Source: Fischerella muscicola PCC 7414
GTDB lineage: Bacteria > Cyanobacteriota > Cyanobacteriia > Cyanobacteriales > Nostocaceae
Direction: 5' to 3'
Length of the DNA stretch: 64,000 nt
NCBI RefSeq assembly: GCF_000317205.1
Contig: NZ_AJLK01000150.1
Location: 38,484 to 102,483 of the forward strand
Positions 16,630-25,475 of this stretch are shown piece by piece; positions within the stretch are counted from its first letter, which is position 1, and every line of letters starts with the position of its first letter. A model generated the notes under the pieces. That model searched no databases. It saw nothing but the letters and a program-made list of their open reading frames with translations, and was not told where the DNA came from. A program made the position numbers and the translations under genes.

Positions 16630-17400
16630 TAACGCTTGTGTTTGCAGCATCGACATCAAATCCTGAATTCCCTTTTGCAGATACCGTGTGACTGTCATTG
16701 GACTAGTGCCAATTTTCTTAGCGGCATCTTTGCGAGAAAGTTCCTTCAAGAATACTAGTTCTACTGCCATGCGAGGCTTTTCTTCTAACATGCTAATTGC
16801 CCCTTGCAGTTGTTGCCGTTCTTCGTGTTGTAGCTGTTGGGCGCCAGAACGAGGACAAGGAAGCGCCTCACCCAAGGTGATTTGACAATCAATGTAGTTA
16901 ACTACCGTGGCGTCTAAACTCAAAGGCATACGATTTTGAGCAGCTAATTTGGTTTCTTGCCACTCTTGCACAGATACCTTAAGTTGCTTAGCAATTTCTG
17001 CATCTTTGGGAGGACGACCTAAAATTTCCGCCAATTCCTTACGAACTTTTTGCCCTTCATTGTAGAGTTCTTGCCAACGACGGGGAATTTTTAAGAGAGT
17101 ACTGCGATCGCGCAAAAAGTGCAGCATCTCGCCCCGAATATATGGGACAGCAAAGGAACTAAAAGCATATCCTTGGCTGGGATCAAAACGCTCAATTGCT
17201 CTGATTAAACCAAAGTAACCGATTTGCTCTAAGTCTTCATAAGGCTCATTACATTGATGGCTAAATTTATGAGCCATTTTCCGTACTAAGCCAGTATGTA
17301 ATTTAACAAGCTGATTACGAAGTTCAATAGAAGGATTCTGATGGTATAACTGCAATAACTCCATACCATCAGACCGCATAGAGGACTGACTTGTTTCCAT
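16618..17400 (-). CDS. sigF: Group 3 RNA polymerase sigma factor, SigF type
   Basis: A 260-residue alternative sigma factor. Region 2 is AHKFSHQCNEPYEDLEQIGYFGLIRAIERFDPSQGYAFSSFAVPYIRGEMLHFLRDR; region 3 begins RRWQELYNEGQKVRKEL; region 4 ends ELSRKDAAKKIGTSPMTVTRYLQKGI. This is the SigB/SigF lineage; cyanobacterial SigF controls pilus, motility and envelope genes and responds to anti-sigma/antagonist switching. The 370-bp upstream gap suggests its own regulated promoter. The 3' end overlaps dusA by 12 bp tail to tail. Confidence 0.92.
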   Translation of the reverse strand: METSQSSMRSDGMELLQLYHQNPSIELRNQLVKLHTGLVRKMAHKFSHQCNEPYEDLEQIGYFGLIRAIERFDPSQGYAFSSFAVPYIRGEMLHFLRDRSTLLKIPRRWQELYNEGQKVRKELAEILGRPPKDAEIAKQLKVSVQEWQETKLAAQNRMPLSLDATVVNYIDCQITLGEALPCPRSGAQQLQHEERQQLQGAISMLEEKPRMAVELVFLKELSRKDAAKKIGTSPMTVTRYLQKGIQDLMSMLQTQALSTG

Positions 17401-17772
17401 AGAAATTCCTTTTGGTAACTCCTATTCCCTAAAAAACGGAGTTGCGTAAACTTCACTTAAGCTGTAATTATTTTCCTTAGGAACGGTTGGAGAAACCATT
17501 CGTTGTTTCACTGAACTTATGTAGACTCTCACTCCGTAGCTCAGTATTTACACGCATAATTTTTGTACCCATATCTATTGGATGCAGAGATGCATGATAT
17601 TGACGTTAAGTTTTAGCGAGCATGTAACCCTTGTGCAGTGCGAGGTCATCAAAGACCTTGATAAATATGCCCAGCGCTTGCAAACACAATGTCTACGGAT
17701 TCATTTCTCTAATTATGAGCTAAAAATCTAGGTAAGAATGGAATTAGTCAGTAAAATTCTCAAATGTAAAAT
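17401..17772. other. 372-bp intergenic region between divergent sigF and the BI-1 gene
   Basis: No RNA gene or open frame stands out. An AACGGTTGG...AACCATTCGTT inverted repeat lies near 17481-17504. It must contain both divergent promoters, but none can be named safely. Confidence 0.5.
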
Positions 17773-18501
17773 ATGAGCAATACTAGCAACTTCCGTGATG
17801 CCATCCGTGAAGCCAGAACTCAAGCCCTAGTCGGACCAAATGTCATAGCCAACGCTCTGCCTTATCTCGGAGGCGGTCTCATCTTAACAGCATTGGGAAC
17901 CTATGGCGGTTTAGGAGTTATCCGTGCTAACCCCGGATTGTTCTTTCCCACTTTCATCGGTGCAGTGATTGTGGAATTAATTTTGTTCTTTGTCGCCCAG
18001 AATGTTGCTGAAAAGGGCAAAAATAGTGTTGCATTGCCGCTATTGGCCGCGTATAGCCTTTTATCTGGTTATACTCTCAGTGGCTTGGTATTTGTGGCAC
18101 TCAGAAGTGAGGGTGTAGGTATTCAAGGAATAGGTTTAGCAGCCCTTGGTTGTGGAATCACCTTTATCGCCGCTCGTCAGATAGGTTCAAATCTTTCTGA
18201 CACTGACGGTATGGCTCTGACAAAAACCATTAATCTGGGTATTATCGCCCTGGTCGTGGTTGTCGGCTTACAATTTGTTTTTGCTTTGTTTGGCGTTTAC
18301 ACTCCAGGCTGGTTAGAAATAGGTATTTCTGCTTTGGGGGTATTCCTATTTGCTGGAGCATCTGTAGTTGATTTTTACATCCTGCCACGCACCTACCGCA
18401 ATGACCAATACCTACCTGCGGCTTTGTCGATGTACTTAACTTACATCAACCTTTTCATCTTCATTTTGAGGCTGTTGATCGCCCTAAATGGTCGTGACTA
18501 A
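17773..18501 (+). CDS. Bax inhibitor-1 (BI-1/YccA) family membrane protein
   Basis: A 242-residue protein with seven predicted membrane helices and a hydrophilic start. The family pattern includes GGLILTALGTYGGLG at the first helix and the C-terminal segment VDFYILPRTYRNDQYLPAALSMYLTYINLFIFILRLL, which holds the conserved aspartate of the pH-sensitive latch. BI-1 homologues are Ca2+-leak channels or stress-survival factors; bacterial YccA also modulates FtsH. A clean terminator follows at 18540-18572. Confidence 0.9.
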   Translation: MSNTSNFRDAIREARTQALVGPNVIANALPYLGGGLILTALGTYGGLGVIRANPGLFFPTFIGAVIVELILFFVAQNVAEKGKNSVALPLLAAYSLLSGYTLSGLVFVALRSEGVGIQGIGLAALGCGITFIAARQIGSNLSDTDGMALTKTINLGIIALVVVVGLQFVFALFGVYTPGWLEIGISALGVFLFAGASVVDFYILPRTYRNDQYLPAALSMYLTYINLFIFILRLLIALNGRD

Positions 18502-18539
18502 GTATATCTAGTAGAAAAACCAATGTTTTAAACTTAATG

Positions 18540-18572
18540 CCGTGGTTATCTTTCTGATAACTACGGTTTTTT
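18540..18572 (+). terminator. Rho-independent terminator of the BI-1 gene
   Basis: CCGTGGTTATC pairs with GATAACTACGG (one G-T pair) around a short loop, directly followed by six T residues. It lies 38 bp beyond the BI-1 stop. Confidence 0.85.
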
Positions 18573-18691
18573 GTGGCTTACATGCTTGGGAAAGTCCTTT
18601 CTTGCCTTCTCTTTCACTTTATAGTAAATAGTTAGGTGTACTACGAGATAAATCTGTGGTATGTCTCCATATCTGAGATTTAATTGACAGC

Positions 18692-20710
18692 ATGACGATG
18701 TTCCTTACAGATTCCGCCGACATCACCAGGATTTATTTCTCTTCAAGGTTGAATCTGAAGCAGCGTAGTGAGTTGGGTCAGTTTTTGACCCCTGCCCCAA
18801 TTGCCCGTTTTATGGCGGGACAATTTAGTAGTCTATCGGATCACATCAGTCTTCTAGATCCTGGAGCCGGAGTTGGGTCATTAACTGCTGCTTTCGTAGA
18901 GCGGTTATTAGCAAATCCTAACGAGGTTAAGAGTTGCTTCATAACAGCATGTGAAGTTGAATCAGCCTTTCTGTCCTCTTTGAAGCAATGCCTTATAGAG
19001 TGTTGTGCAGCTTTAAAGAGCAAAGGAATTCAAGCAAATTATTGTTTGCGTGAAGAAAGCTTTATAGAGGCTTTTCCCCAAATAAATTTGCCGCTTTTTA
19101 CTACATCATCTATAAATTTTACTCATGCGATTCTGAATCCACCTTATAAAAAGATTCACAGCCAATCCGTCGAAAAGAAGATCCTTTCCAAGATTGGAAT
19201 TGAAACTGTAAATCTATATAGTGCATTTGTTTGGCTTACTATATTACAGCTTGCCGAGGGTGGAGAAATAGTTGCAATTACGCCTAGAAGTTTCTGTAAT
19301 GGTTCTTATTTTCGTCCTTTTCGTAAAGCTTTCCTGGAAAGCATGGGACTTAAAAAAATTCATATTTTTGAGAGCCGTTCAGCAGCTTTTGCAGAAGATG
19401 AGGTATTGCAAGAAAATATTATTTTTCATGCTATCAAAACAAAAAGCAAGCCTGATTATGTAGAAATTGCTAGTAATTCTGGAACCGAGTTAGATAAGTT
19501 TTCAGAATTAAGACATGTTCCTTATAGCGAAGTCGTTGAAGCCAATGACTCTGAGAGTTTTATTCATATTGTGACAAACTCTCTTGAAGATTGTTTGAGA
19601 GTGCAAATGGATAAGTTCTCATCTACTTTGGATGAAATTGGTTTAGAAGTTTCTACGGGTCCAGTTGTCGATTTTCGTCTCAAATCAGCTTTGAGAACTT
19701 ACTTGGATGAGCAAAGTGTTCCACTACTCTACCCAGAAGCTATGAAGGCAGGGAAAGTTTTATTTCCACCCAGCAATCCTCGTAAGGCGATCGCTATTGA
19801 ACAAAACCAACAAACAAGCAAATGGTTAGTTCAATCTGGTTGGTACGTTTTGATAAAGCGTTTTTCTGCTAAGGAGGAAAAGCGTCGTGTTGTTGCTGCT
19901 GTCTGTTCTCCTTTAGATGCACCAGCAATAGGTATAGAGAATCACCTAAACTACTACCATGCTAAAGGTAAGGGAATGAACGCTGATCTGGCACGAGGTC
20001 TAGCAGCATTTCTCAATTCAACTTTATTTGATCATTACTTCCGGCAGTTTAGTGGGCATACACAAGTCAATGCAACAGATTTACGTAGAATTAAGTACCC
20101 CTGCAAAGATGATTTAATCCGACTAGGAAGCCAGATTGGTGATTTTCACTTTGATCAAGAGCAACTTGATCAGGTTGTACATAAAACTTTGTCGATTATG
20201 ACTGAAGCAATCAATGCAGTTCAGGCTAGTAAACGAATTGAGGAAGCACTTGCAATTCTCAAAAATATTTCTGCTCCTAGAGAGCAACAGAACGAACGAT
20301 CAGCACTTTGCTTACTCGCATTGGCAGACATTCGACCTGAAACACCTTGGAATCAAGCAACAGCACCAAGACGCGGAATTACAGAAATGATGGATTGGTT
20401 TCGCGATCACTATGGTAAACAATACGCACCAAATACACGCGAAACAGTTCGACGGCAGACGATGCACCAGTTTGTACAGATGGGGATAGTCGTTGAGAAT
20501 CCAGATCGACCAGATCGACCGATTAACAGTCCAAAATGGTGTTATCAACTTCATCAACAAGCATTGTCACTTCTTAAATCCTATGGCTCTGAGCAGTGGG
20601 AAGAGGCTCGTCGAAATTATGTTGTTTCAGTCACAAATTTATTGCAGGCTAGGAATCGCAACATACCAATGATTCCCGTAACTTTGCCTGACGGTCAAGC
20701 CATTCAGTGA
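18692..20710 (+). CDS. BsuBI/PstI-type adenine methyltransferase fused to the endonuclease N-terminal domain
   Basis: A 672-residue protein. Residues 1-500 form a gamma-class N6-adenine methyltransferase: RSELGQFLTPAPIARFMAGQ, SAM motif LDPGAGVGSLTAAF, and the catalytic NPPY in THAILNPPYKKI. From about residue 515 the sequence changes to the helix-turn-helix N-terminal domain of BsuBI/PstI endonucleases (ISAPREQQNERSALCLLALADIRPE, then YGKQYAPNTRETVRRQTMHQF and NPDRPDRPINSPKW). In M.PstI-type systems these are two genes. The frame ends just where the nuclease catalytic domain should begin; a stub of the nuclease C-terminus follows. CTGCAG methylation is predicted by homology only. Confidence 0.82.
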   Translation: MTMFLTDSADITRIYFSSRLNLKQRSELGQFLTPAPIARFMAGQFSSLSDHISLLDPGAGVGSLTAAFVERLLANPNEVKSCFITACEVESAFLSSLKQCLIECCAALKSKGIQANYCLREESFIEAFPQINLPLFTTSSINFTHAILNPPYKKIHSQSVEKKILSKIGIETVNLYSAFVWLTILQLAEGGEIVAITPRSFCNGSYFRPFRKAFLESMGLKKIHIFESRSAAFAEDEVLQENIIFHAIKTKSKPDYVEIASNSGTELDKFSELRHVPYSEVVEANDSESFIHIVTNSLEDCLRVQMDKFSSTLDEIGLEVSTGPVVDFRLKSALRTYLDEQSVPLLYPEAMKAGKVLFPPSNPRKAIAIEQNQQTSKWLVQSGWYVLIKRFSAKEEKRRVVAAVCSPLDAPAIGIENHLNYYHAKGKGMNADLARGLAAFLNSTLFDHYFRQFSGHTQVNATDLRRIKYPCKDDLIRLGSQIGDFHFDQEQLDQVVHKTLSIMTEAINAVQASKRIEEALAILKNISAPREQQNERSALCLLALADIRPETPWNQATAPRRGITEMMDWFRDHYGKQYAPNTRETVRRQTMHQFVQMGIVVENPDRPDRPINSPKWCYQLHQQALSLLKSYGSEQWEEARRNYVVSVTNLLQARNRNIPMIPVTLPDGQAIQ

Positions 20711-20909
20711 ATTAAAGCAGCTCTTTCAGTCCAGTCGTAAAGGATTAGTTTTTGTTACTGCTTTTCCAAGCCGTAAGGAAATGACTCGTTATCTTGCTGA
20801 GATTTCTTGGGAAACTGAAGTTTGGTTAGCAGACCAACCTGATCACATGATTCATTTCAATGGGGAGAGATTCCTTGGTCCCTATGAAGATCCAAAGAAT
20901 CGTTCTTGA
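20703..20909 (+). pseudogene. C-terminal remnant of a BsuBI/PstI-family restriction endonuclease
   Basis: In a frame different from the methyltransferase, 20703-20909 reads FSELKQLFQSSRKGLVFVTA, continues SRKEMTRYLAEISWETEVW, and ends HMIHFNGERFLGPY plus nine residues. This is the closing segment of BsuBI/PstI nucleases. The catalytic core between the N-terminal domain (now fused to the methylase) and this stub, roughly 100 residues, is missing and the frame shifts at the join. The nuclease is dead, leaving a solitary methylase. No start codon or ribosome site belongs to this piece. Confidence 0.75.
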
Positions 20910-21154
20910 AAATCCCGGTTGTGACAGTAAACCTAACAACACGATTGAACTGACGGTTGAGAAATCTCGATTTTGATGCATAGGTTATCTGCTGCTACTC
21001 ATCTTTGATAAATTTCACTGGATCTTTTTGGTAGGTGACTTTTCTTCTCCATTTCCCTACTTTCTAAGAAAATCTCAAGTTGATCTATATTAATTAATCC
21101 GAAATTGAGATATGTTAAAAATACGGTTCATCTATCGCCAATTAGGAGTTAACC

Positions 21155-21745
21155 GTGATATCTCCCTCTTTTCCTGTCATAAATCATTCTGATAGAACTA
21201 TCATTCGGTATTTTAAACAGCGTTCTTTTATCCCACTTCCGCAAGATATACTCTGGAAGATAGAAAAAGGAGTAGTACGAAATTTAACTTGGCATGAAGA
21301 CGGTACACTCGTCACTTTAGGGGTTTGGGGACCAGGAGATGTCGTTGGTAGAGCTTTATCAAAAATAGAACCATATGAAATAGAATGTTTAACCAAAGTA
21401 GAGGTTACTATTTTTCCTGTAAATGATTCATATCAACTCACAGAGATACTACTAGCACACATCGAACAAGCAGAAGCATTAATGATGATTCGCAGCAATA
21501 AAACAGTAGAAATTATGCTGATTAAACTCTTGAGTTGGTTAGCCAAAAAATTTGGTCGTGCAGTAGAAACTGGGCAATTAATTGATTTACGTTTAACTCA
21601 TCAAGACATTGCAGAACTGTTAAACTCAACTCGCGTGACTATTACTAGAGTTCTCACTAACTTAGAAGAAAGAGGATTGATTCACCGTCTGCCTTTGCAT
21701 CGAATTGTGCTGAAAGAAGAGCAGATATGGCACTATGAAATATAG
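21155..21745 (+). CDS. Crp/Fnr-family transcriptional regulator
   Basis: A 196-residue regulator with a cyclic-nucleotide-binding-type beta-barrel (about 20-110: WKIEKGVVRNLTWHEDGTLVTLGVWGPGDVVGR) and a C-terminal winged helix (LTHQDIAELLNSTRVTITRVLTNLEERGLIHR). The start is GTG with TAGGAG seven bases upstream. No cysteine cluster or NtcA signature is seen. It is related to the cyanobacterial Crp/Fnr group with degenerate effector pockets. It lies next to the NIL/sulfate gene cluster (convergent), so a sulfur role is possible but unproven. Confidence 0.9.
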   Translation: MISPSFPVINHSDRTIIRYFKQRSFIPLPQDILWKIEKGVVRNLTWHEDGTLVTLGVWGPGDVVGRALSKIEPYEIECLTKVEVTIFPVNDSYQLTEILLAHIEQAEALMMIRSNKTVEIMLIKLLSWLAKKFGRAVETGQLIDLRLTHQDIAELLNSTRVTITRVLTNLEERGLIHRLPLHRIVLKEEQIWHYEI

Positions 21746-21891
21746 GAGCGTGATTAGTAGTTAGTGGGTAGAGACGCGATGTTCCTCGCGTCTATACATT
21801 AGTAGTTAGTGGTTAGTGGTTGAATCTTATTTTATACAACTGAAGGTAATTGATACAGCAATCCTATATGATTGGTGAGAATTGCAAAGCC

Positions 21892-21926
21892 AAGATCCCC
21901 GACTTCTTTAAGAAGTCGGGGATCTT
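21892..21926. repeat. 17-bp perfect inverted repeat (AAGATCCCCGACTTCTT)
   Basis: Two 17-bp arms around a single T. It lies between the Crp/Fnr gene and the convergent NIL gene and could act as a bidirectional terminator. Related copies lie at 26846-26874 and 49052-49085. Confidence 0.85.
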
Positions 21927-21959
21927 GTCGCTCAACTTCACACAACTAACTACTAATAC

Positions 21960-22280
21960 CTAACAAAACCAACTATCTCCATCAACATTTGGCTTTCCTA
22001 CAATTTTTAAATTTAGGGATTCTAAGTAACTTAAACCAGAAGAAATTTGTGATATATCTCCCCTAATTTGTATATCAAAATATCCCTCATAACCTGTGTT
22101 TTTTCCTAAACTAGCCCCAGTAATATTTACGACCAAATTATATTTGGAAATTAATTGAGAAATCACAGGTTGATGTTGATAACATGCAGGGATATAGAGG
22201 CGAAGACGAATCTGAGTAGCATTGCTGTGCTTGGAAAAATTTGACAATATTATATTTTGCTGATGATTCAAGGTTGTCAT
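21960..22280 (-). CDS. Single NIL-domain protein
   Basis: A 106-residue protein with one NIL domain: IRLRLYIPACYQHQPVISQL, then VVNITGASLG, GYFDIQIRG and SGLSYLESL. The NIL domain is an ACT-like ligand-binding fold best known at the C-terminus of the methionine importer MetN. It is the third NIL gene downstream of sbpA-cysT-cysW on the same strand. A C-terminal cysteine ends the protein (DSWFC). Likely role: sensing a sulfur compound or gating the transporter, by inference. Confidence 0.82.
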   Translation of the reverse strand: MTTLNHQQNIILSNFSKHSNATQIRLRLYIPACYQHQPVISQLISKYNLVVNITGASLGKNTGYEGYFDIQIRGDISQISSGLSYLESLNLKIVGKPNVDGDSWFC

Positions 22281-22348
22281 TGATGTAATGATTGATGAAT
22301 AATATCAAGTTTGGTTGGTTACTGATAATAAAAAACCTCACCCCTATC

Positions 22349-22376
22349 CCCTCTCCTTGGTAAGGAGAGGGTTTTT
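22349..22376 (+). repeat. Hairpin CCCTCTCCTT-GGT-AAGGAGAGGG plus T5
   Basis: A perfect 10-bp stem followed by TTTTT. It lies in the gap between two minus-strand NIL genes, so orientation is opposite to them. It resembles a dispersed palindrome rather than a dedicated terminator. Confidence 0.6.
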
Positions 22377-22444
22377 GTATGATCATGAATAAAAAAACTA
22401 TTTTAATAGTGTAAATGTCTACGTCTTTAAAAAGTACTAACTAA

Positions 22445-23062
22445 TCAAGCATTAATAAAAAAACTTTGCAGATAGCTAAAGCTAGAAAAAAGCTGATCTT
22501 GACTTCCCCAAATTTCTAAGTCAAACCAACCATCATTTTGGACATCAGGTTTTAATAGGGCCCCGCTAATATTAACTGTTACTCCATAGCGAGAAACCAA
22601 TTCAGAAATTACAGGTTTGTGATAATGATTTTTCGAGATCCACAGTTGTAAACGTATTCTATTGGTTTGATTACTAGAAATTTGTGGATAGAGTTGGTTT
22701 TCCCATTTGGTGACTAAACTAGTATGTTCATAGCGTTTTATATTACTCTCTGAAATTGGAAAAGACTGAGAGTCTTGACTAGGCTGAATACTTCCCACAA
22801 TACTTACTTGCATGAGATCCACACCCATTCGTTGCAAATAAGAGAGGCTATTAATTACTTGTTCTGGATTACCCTGAAGTTCTAAATCAAACCAACCGCA
22901 GCTATCAATGTCTGCTGTGAGAGAAGCTGCTTTAATGTTAACTGTAAGATTATAACGGGATATTAATCGAGAAATTACAGGTTGTCTTTGGTAGTGCTGA
23001 GGTACGCGAATCCGGATGTGGACTGGGGGTATTTTTGCAGACTTAGATTTAAAGGTAGTCAT
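22445..23062 (-). CDS. Protein with two tandem NIL domains
   Basis: A 205-residue protein made of two NIL domains joined by a linker of about 40 residues. Domain 1 (about 14-90): RIRVPQHYQRQPVISRLISR, VNIKAASL, GWFDLELQGNPEQV. Domain 2 (about 130-200): RLQLWISKNHYHKPVISELV, VNISGALL, GWFDLEIWG. The duplication, together with the single-domain genes on either side, gives four NIL units in three genes. Minus strand, downstream of cysW; expected to be cytosolic. Confidence 0.85.
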   Translation of the reverse strand: MTTFKSKSAKIPPVHIRIRVPQHYQRQPVISRLISRYNLTVNIKAASLTADIDSCGWFDLELQGNPEQVINSLSYLQRMGVDLMQVSIVGSIQPSQDSQSFPISESNIKRYEHTSLVTKWENQLYPQISSNQTNRIRLQLWISKNHYHKPVISELVSRYGVTVNISGALLKPDVQNDGWFDLEIWGSQDQLFSSFSYLQSFFINA

Positions 23063-23187
23063 ACAAAATTGACTGGAAAATATAAATGTTTATAACAGGG
23101 ACTAAATAGCTTTGCACCCTTACAGTCATTGATTGTTAATTGTTGATTGTCGAAACAACCAACAATCAACAAACAACAAACAACTAT

Positions 23188-23454
23188 TTACCAATTACCT
23201 ATGTTGTTGTCTTCCCAAATTTCTAGTTCCAATTCTTTGAGATAATTCAGTCCACTATCAATTTGCTCAGGTGTTCCTTGTAAGTCTAGGTCAAACCAAC
23301 CATCACCAATGGCATTAGCTCCAAGAATAGCAGCAGATATATTCACCGTTAGACCATAGTCAGAAACTAAGCGAGAAATAACAGGTTCCTGACGATAATC
23401 TTTGGGAATTCTAACGCGAATTCGTTTGTTGGTAAGGGTATTCTGAGAAACCAT
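23188..23454 (-). CDS. Single NIL-domain protein next to cysW
   Basis: An 88-residue protein covering one complete NIL domain: RIRVRIPKDYRQEPVISRLV, LTVNISAAILG, GWFDLDLQGTPEQI and LNYLKELEL. It is the NIL gene closest to the transporter, 124 bp after cysW on the same strand. Single NIL proteins next to sulfate permease genes recur in cyanobacteria; function is not settled. Confidence 0.87.
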   Translation of the reverse strand: MVSQNTLTNKRIRVRIPKDYRQEPVISRLVSDYGLTVNISAAILGANAIGDGWFDLDLQGTPEQIDSGLNYLKELELEIWEDNNIGNW

Positions 23455-23578
23455 ATTTGAATTCTCCTATTCCACTTTTGATGAATTAGTCATTAGTCGC
23501 ATTGGTTATTTGTTGGTAGTTGATCGTTGATTCTACTTGCAAACAACAAACAACTTCAAAATGACTAATGACTAATGA

Positions 23579-24478
23579 CTAATGAGCCTTTGTTGATTTG
23601 ACACCTGTTTTCCGTTCTAAAATCCCCTTCAACACCAAAGTTACGACTGCAAGCAGCGCTAAGATCACAGCAGCTGAGTAGGCTGCTTCTGTTTCATACT
23701 GTTTGTAAGTATCTTCTACGAATAGGGGTAAGCTTTGAGTTTTACCAGCGATGTTTCCAGAGACTACGGAAACCGCACCGAATTCACCCATTGCTCTGGC
23801 ATTGGTTAAGATTAAGCCATAAAGCAAACCCCAACGGATATTCGGTAATGTCACACGCCAAAATGTTTGCCAGCTGTTTGCGCCCAAAGTTTGTGCTGCT
23901 TCTTCTTGATCGCTTCCTAACTCCTCTAACACCGGAATGACTTCACGGGCAACAAAGGGCATACTAACAAAAGCTGTAGCCAGTAACATCCCAGGGAAAG
24001 CAAAAATAATTTTGATCCCATGCTCTTGCAACCAGCCCCCAAACCAGCCATTTCGTCCGTAAAGTAGCACGATCATTAAACCGGCGACCACGGGCGAAAT
24101 TGAAAAGGGTAAGTCTATAATACTCAAAATTAAAGTGCGACCAGGAAATTTGTGACGAGCGATCGCCCAAGCTGCACATAAACCAAATACAGTGTTTACT
24201 GGTACAGCAATTAAAGCTAGTAGTACTGTCAGCTTGGCTGCACTCAGAAAATCCTCTCGCGTTAGGTTAGAAACAAACGGCCCGACTCCATTTTTGAATG
24301 CTTGGTAAAAAACATTGATAGCAGGGATATACAGCATCAACGCTAAATACCCCAACGCGACCCCAATTAATATTACAGGAACAAAACTTCTTGTTTTGGT
24401 TGGTTTTTGTTTGTTGGAATTTGCTTGTGTTGTATGAAAATGGGGTTGTGGAAAAGAGGCTTCTTCATTTGGTGTCAT
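23579..24478 (-). CDS. cysW: Sulfate ABC transporter permease CysW
   Basis: A 299-residue inner-membrane permease with about six helices. The EAA loop is [30 protein letters not shown], and [29 protein letters not shown] is characteristic of CysW. It forms the channel with CysT and is driven by CysA, which is not in this window. The start overlaps the end of cysT by 14 bp, a sign of translational coupling. Confidence 0.93.
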   Translation of the reverse strand: MTPNEEASFPQPHFHTTQANSNKQKPTKTRSFVPVILIGVALGYLALMLYIPAINVFYQAFKNGVGPFVSNLTREDFLSAAKLTVLLALIAVPVNTVFGLCAAWAIARHKFPGRTLILSIIDLPFSISPVVAGLMIVLLYGRNGWFGGWLQEHGIKIIFAFPGMLLATAFVSMPFVAREVIPVLEELGSDQEEAAQTLGANSWQTFWRVTLPNIRWGLLYGLILTNARAMGEFGAVSVVSGNIAGKTQSLPLFVEDTYKQYETEAAYSAAVILALLAVVTLVLKGILERKTGVKSTKAH

Positions 24479-25349
24479 ATCTTCTTGCCCAACTTTGTAA
24501 GAAATTAATAGCTAGCAATATCAGCAAAGAAATCACTAGTAGCACCATGCCAATTACCGTTGCACCAGAATAGTCATACTGCTCTAGACGTTGGAAAATC
24601 AGTACAGGTGCAATCAAATCTTTGAAGGGAGTGTTGGAAGATATAATTACCGTCGAGCCGTATTCGCCAACAGCACGGGAGAAACCCAAGGCTATACCTG
24701 TCAAAATAGTGGGAAATAATGGCGGTAAAATCACTTTCCAGAAAGTCTGCCATTGCGATGCACCTAAAGACCAAGCAGCTTCTTCGATTTCTTTTTCCAT
24801 CTCCTGAAGCACAGGTTGCACTGTCCGTACTATAAAAGGCAGCGAGATAAAAATCATCGCCACTGCTACACCCAAACTAGTAAAAGAAATCTTGATACCG
24901 AAAGGGGCCAACAGCGAACCAATCCAGCCATTATCGCTGTACACAGTAGCTAGCGTTAAACCTGCTACAGCTGTTGGCAATGCAAAGGGTAAATCCACGG
25001 TGGCATCAATAAATCTTTTGCCTGGAAAGTCATAACGAACTAAGACCCAAGCAATCAAAGTACCAAAAACACCATTGAGTAAGGCTGTCACCAATGCCGT
25101 TACAAAAGTGACTGTATATGCAGATAAAGCGATCGGACTAGTAGCAATTTGCCAAAACTCAGCTGGGGATTTAGTCGCTGCTTTCAGAAACATGGCAGCG
25201 ATTGGGACAATCAACATCACTGTTAGATATCCCAAGGTAATTCGCCATGTCCAAGGAAGATGGAAAAATTGATCCAAAAACTTCTTCCAGTCTGGAGTTT
25301 TGCTTTTAGTTTTTTGCTGAGGTGGTGATGAAGGAGAGGATACGGTCAT
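24465..25349 (-). CDS. cysT: Sulfate ABC transporter permease CysT
   Basis: The second permease, about 294 residues. The EAA loop is [30 protein letters not shown], and [38 protein letters not shown] is typical of CysT. I start at ATG 25349 (MTVSSPSS); an ATG 14 codons upstream is in frame but its leader runs into the repeat element at 25366-25409. Order is sbpA, cysT, cysW. Confidence 0.92.
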   Translation of the reverse strand: MTVSSPSSPPQQKTKSKTPDWKKFLDQFFHLPWTWRITLGYLTVMLIVPIAAMFLKAATKSPAEFWQIATSPIALSAYTVTFVTALVTALLNGVFGTLIAWVLVRYDFPGKRFIDATVDLPFALPTAVAGLTLATVYSDNGWIGSLLAPFGIKISFTSLGVAVAMIFISLPFIVRTVQPVLQEMEKEIEEAAWSLGASQWQTFWKVILPPLFPTILTGIALGFSRAVGEYGSTVIISSNTPFKDLIAPVLIFQRLEQYDYSGATVIGMVLLVISLLILLAINFLQSWARRYDTK

Positions 25350-25365
25350 GGGAATTGAGGGATCA

Positions 25366-25409
25366 GGGAACTCGGGGCCCCACTCCCCCAAGGGAGTGAG
25401 GATTAGGGG
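25366..25409. repeat. Element with GGGAACTC / GGATTAGGGG ends
   Basis: Same bounding words as the copies at 7265-7372 and 12720-12923, but with an inner CACTCCCCCAAGGGAGTG hairpin. It sits between sbpA and cysT. Confidence 0.7.
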
Positions 25410-25475
25410 CGAAGGGGCAACGGGTATAAGAGGGACAAGGAGAATAACTAATGACTAATGACCATTGACCCTTGA

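Noticed and set aside
20703..20909. Intact small gene after the methyltransferase
   Set aside because: No start codon or ribosome site; it is the C-terminal end of a nuclease and shifted in frame.
25366..25391. Longer cysT start at 25391
   Set aside because: The extra 14 codons lie partly in a dispersed repeat element and have no conserved character.
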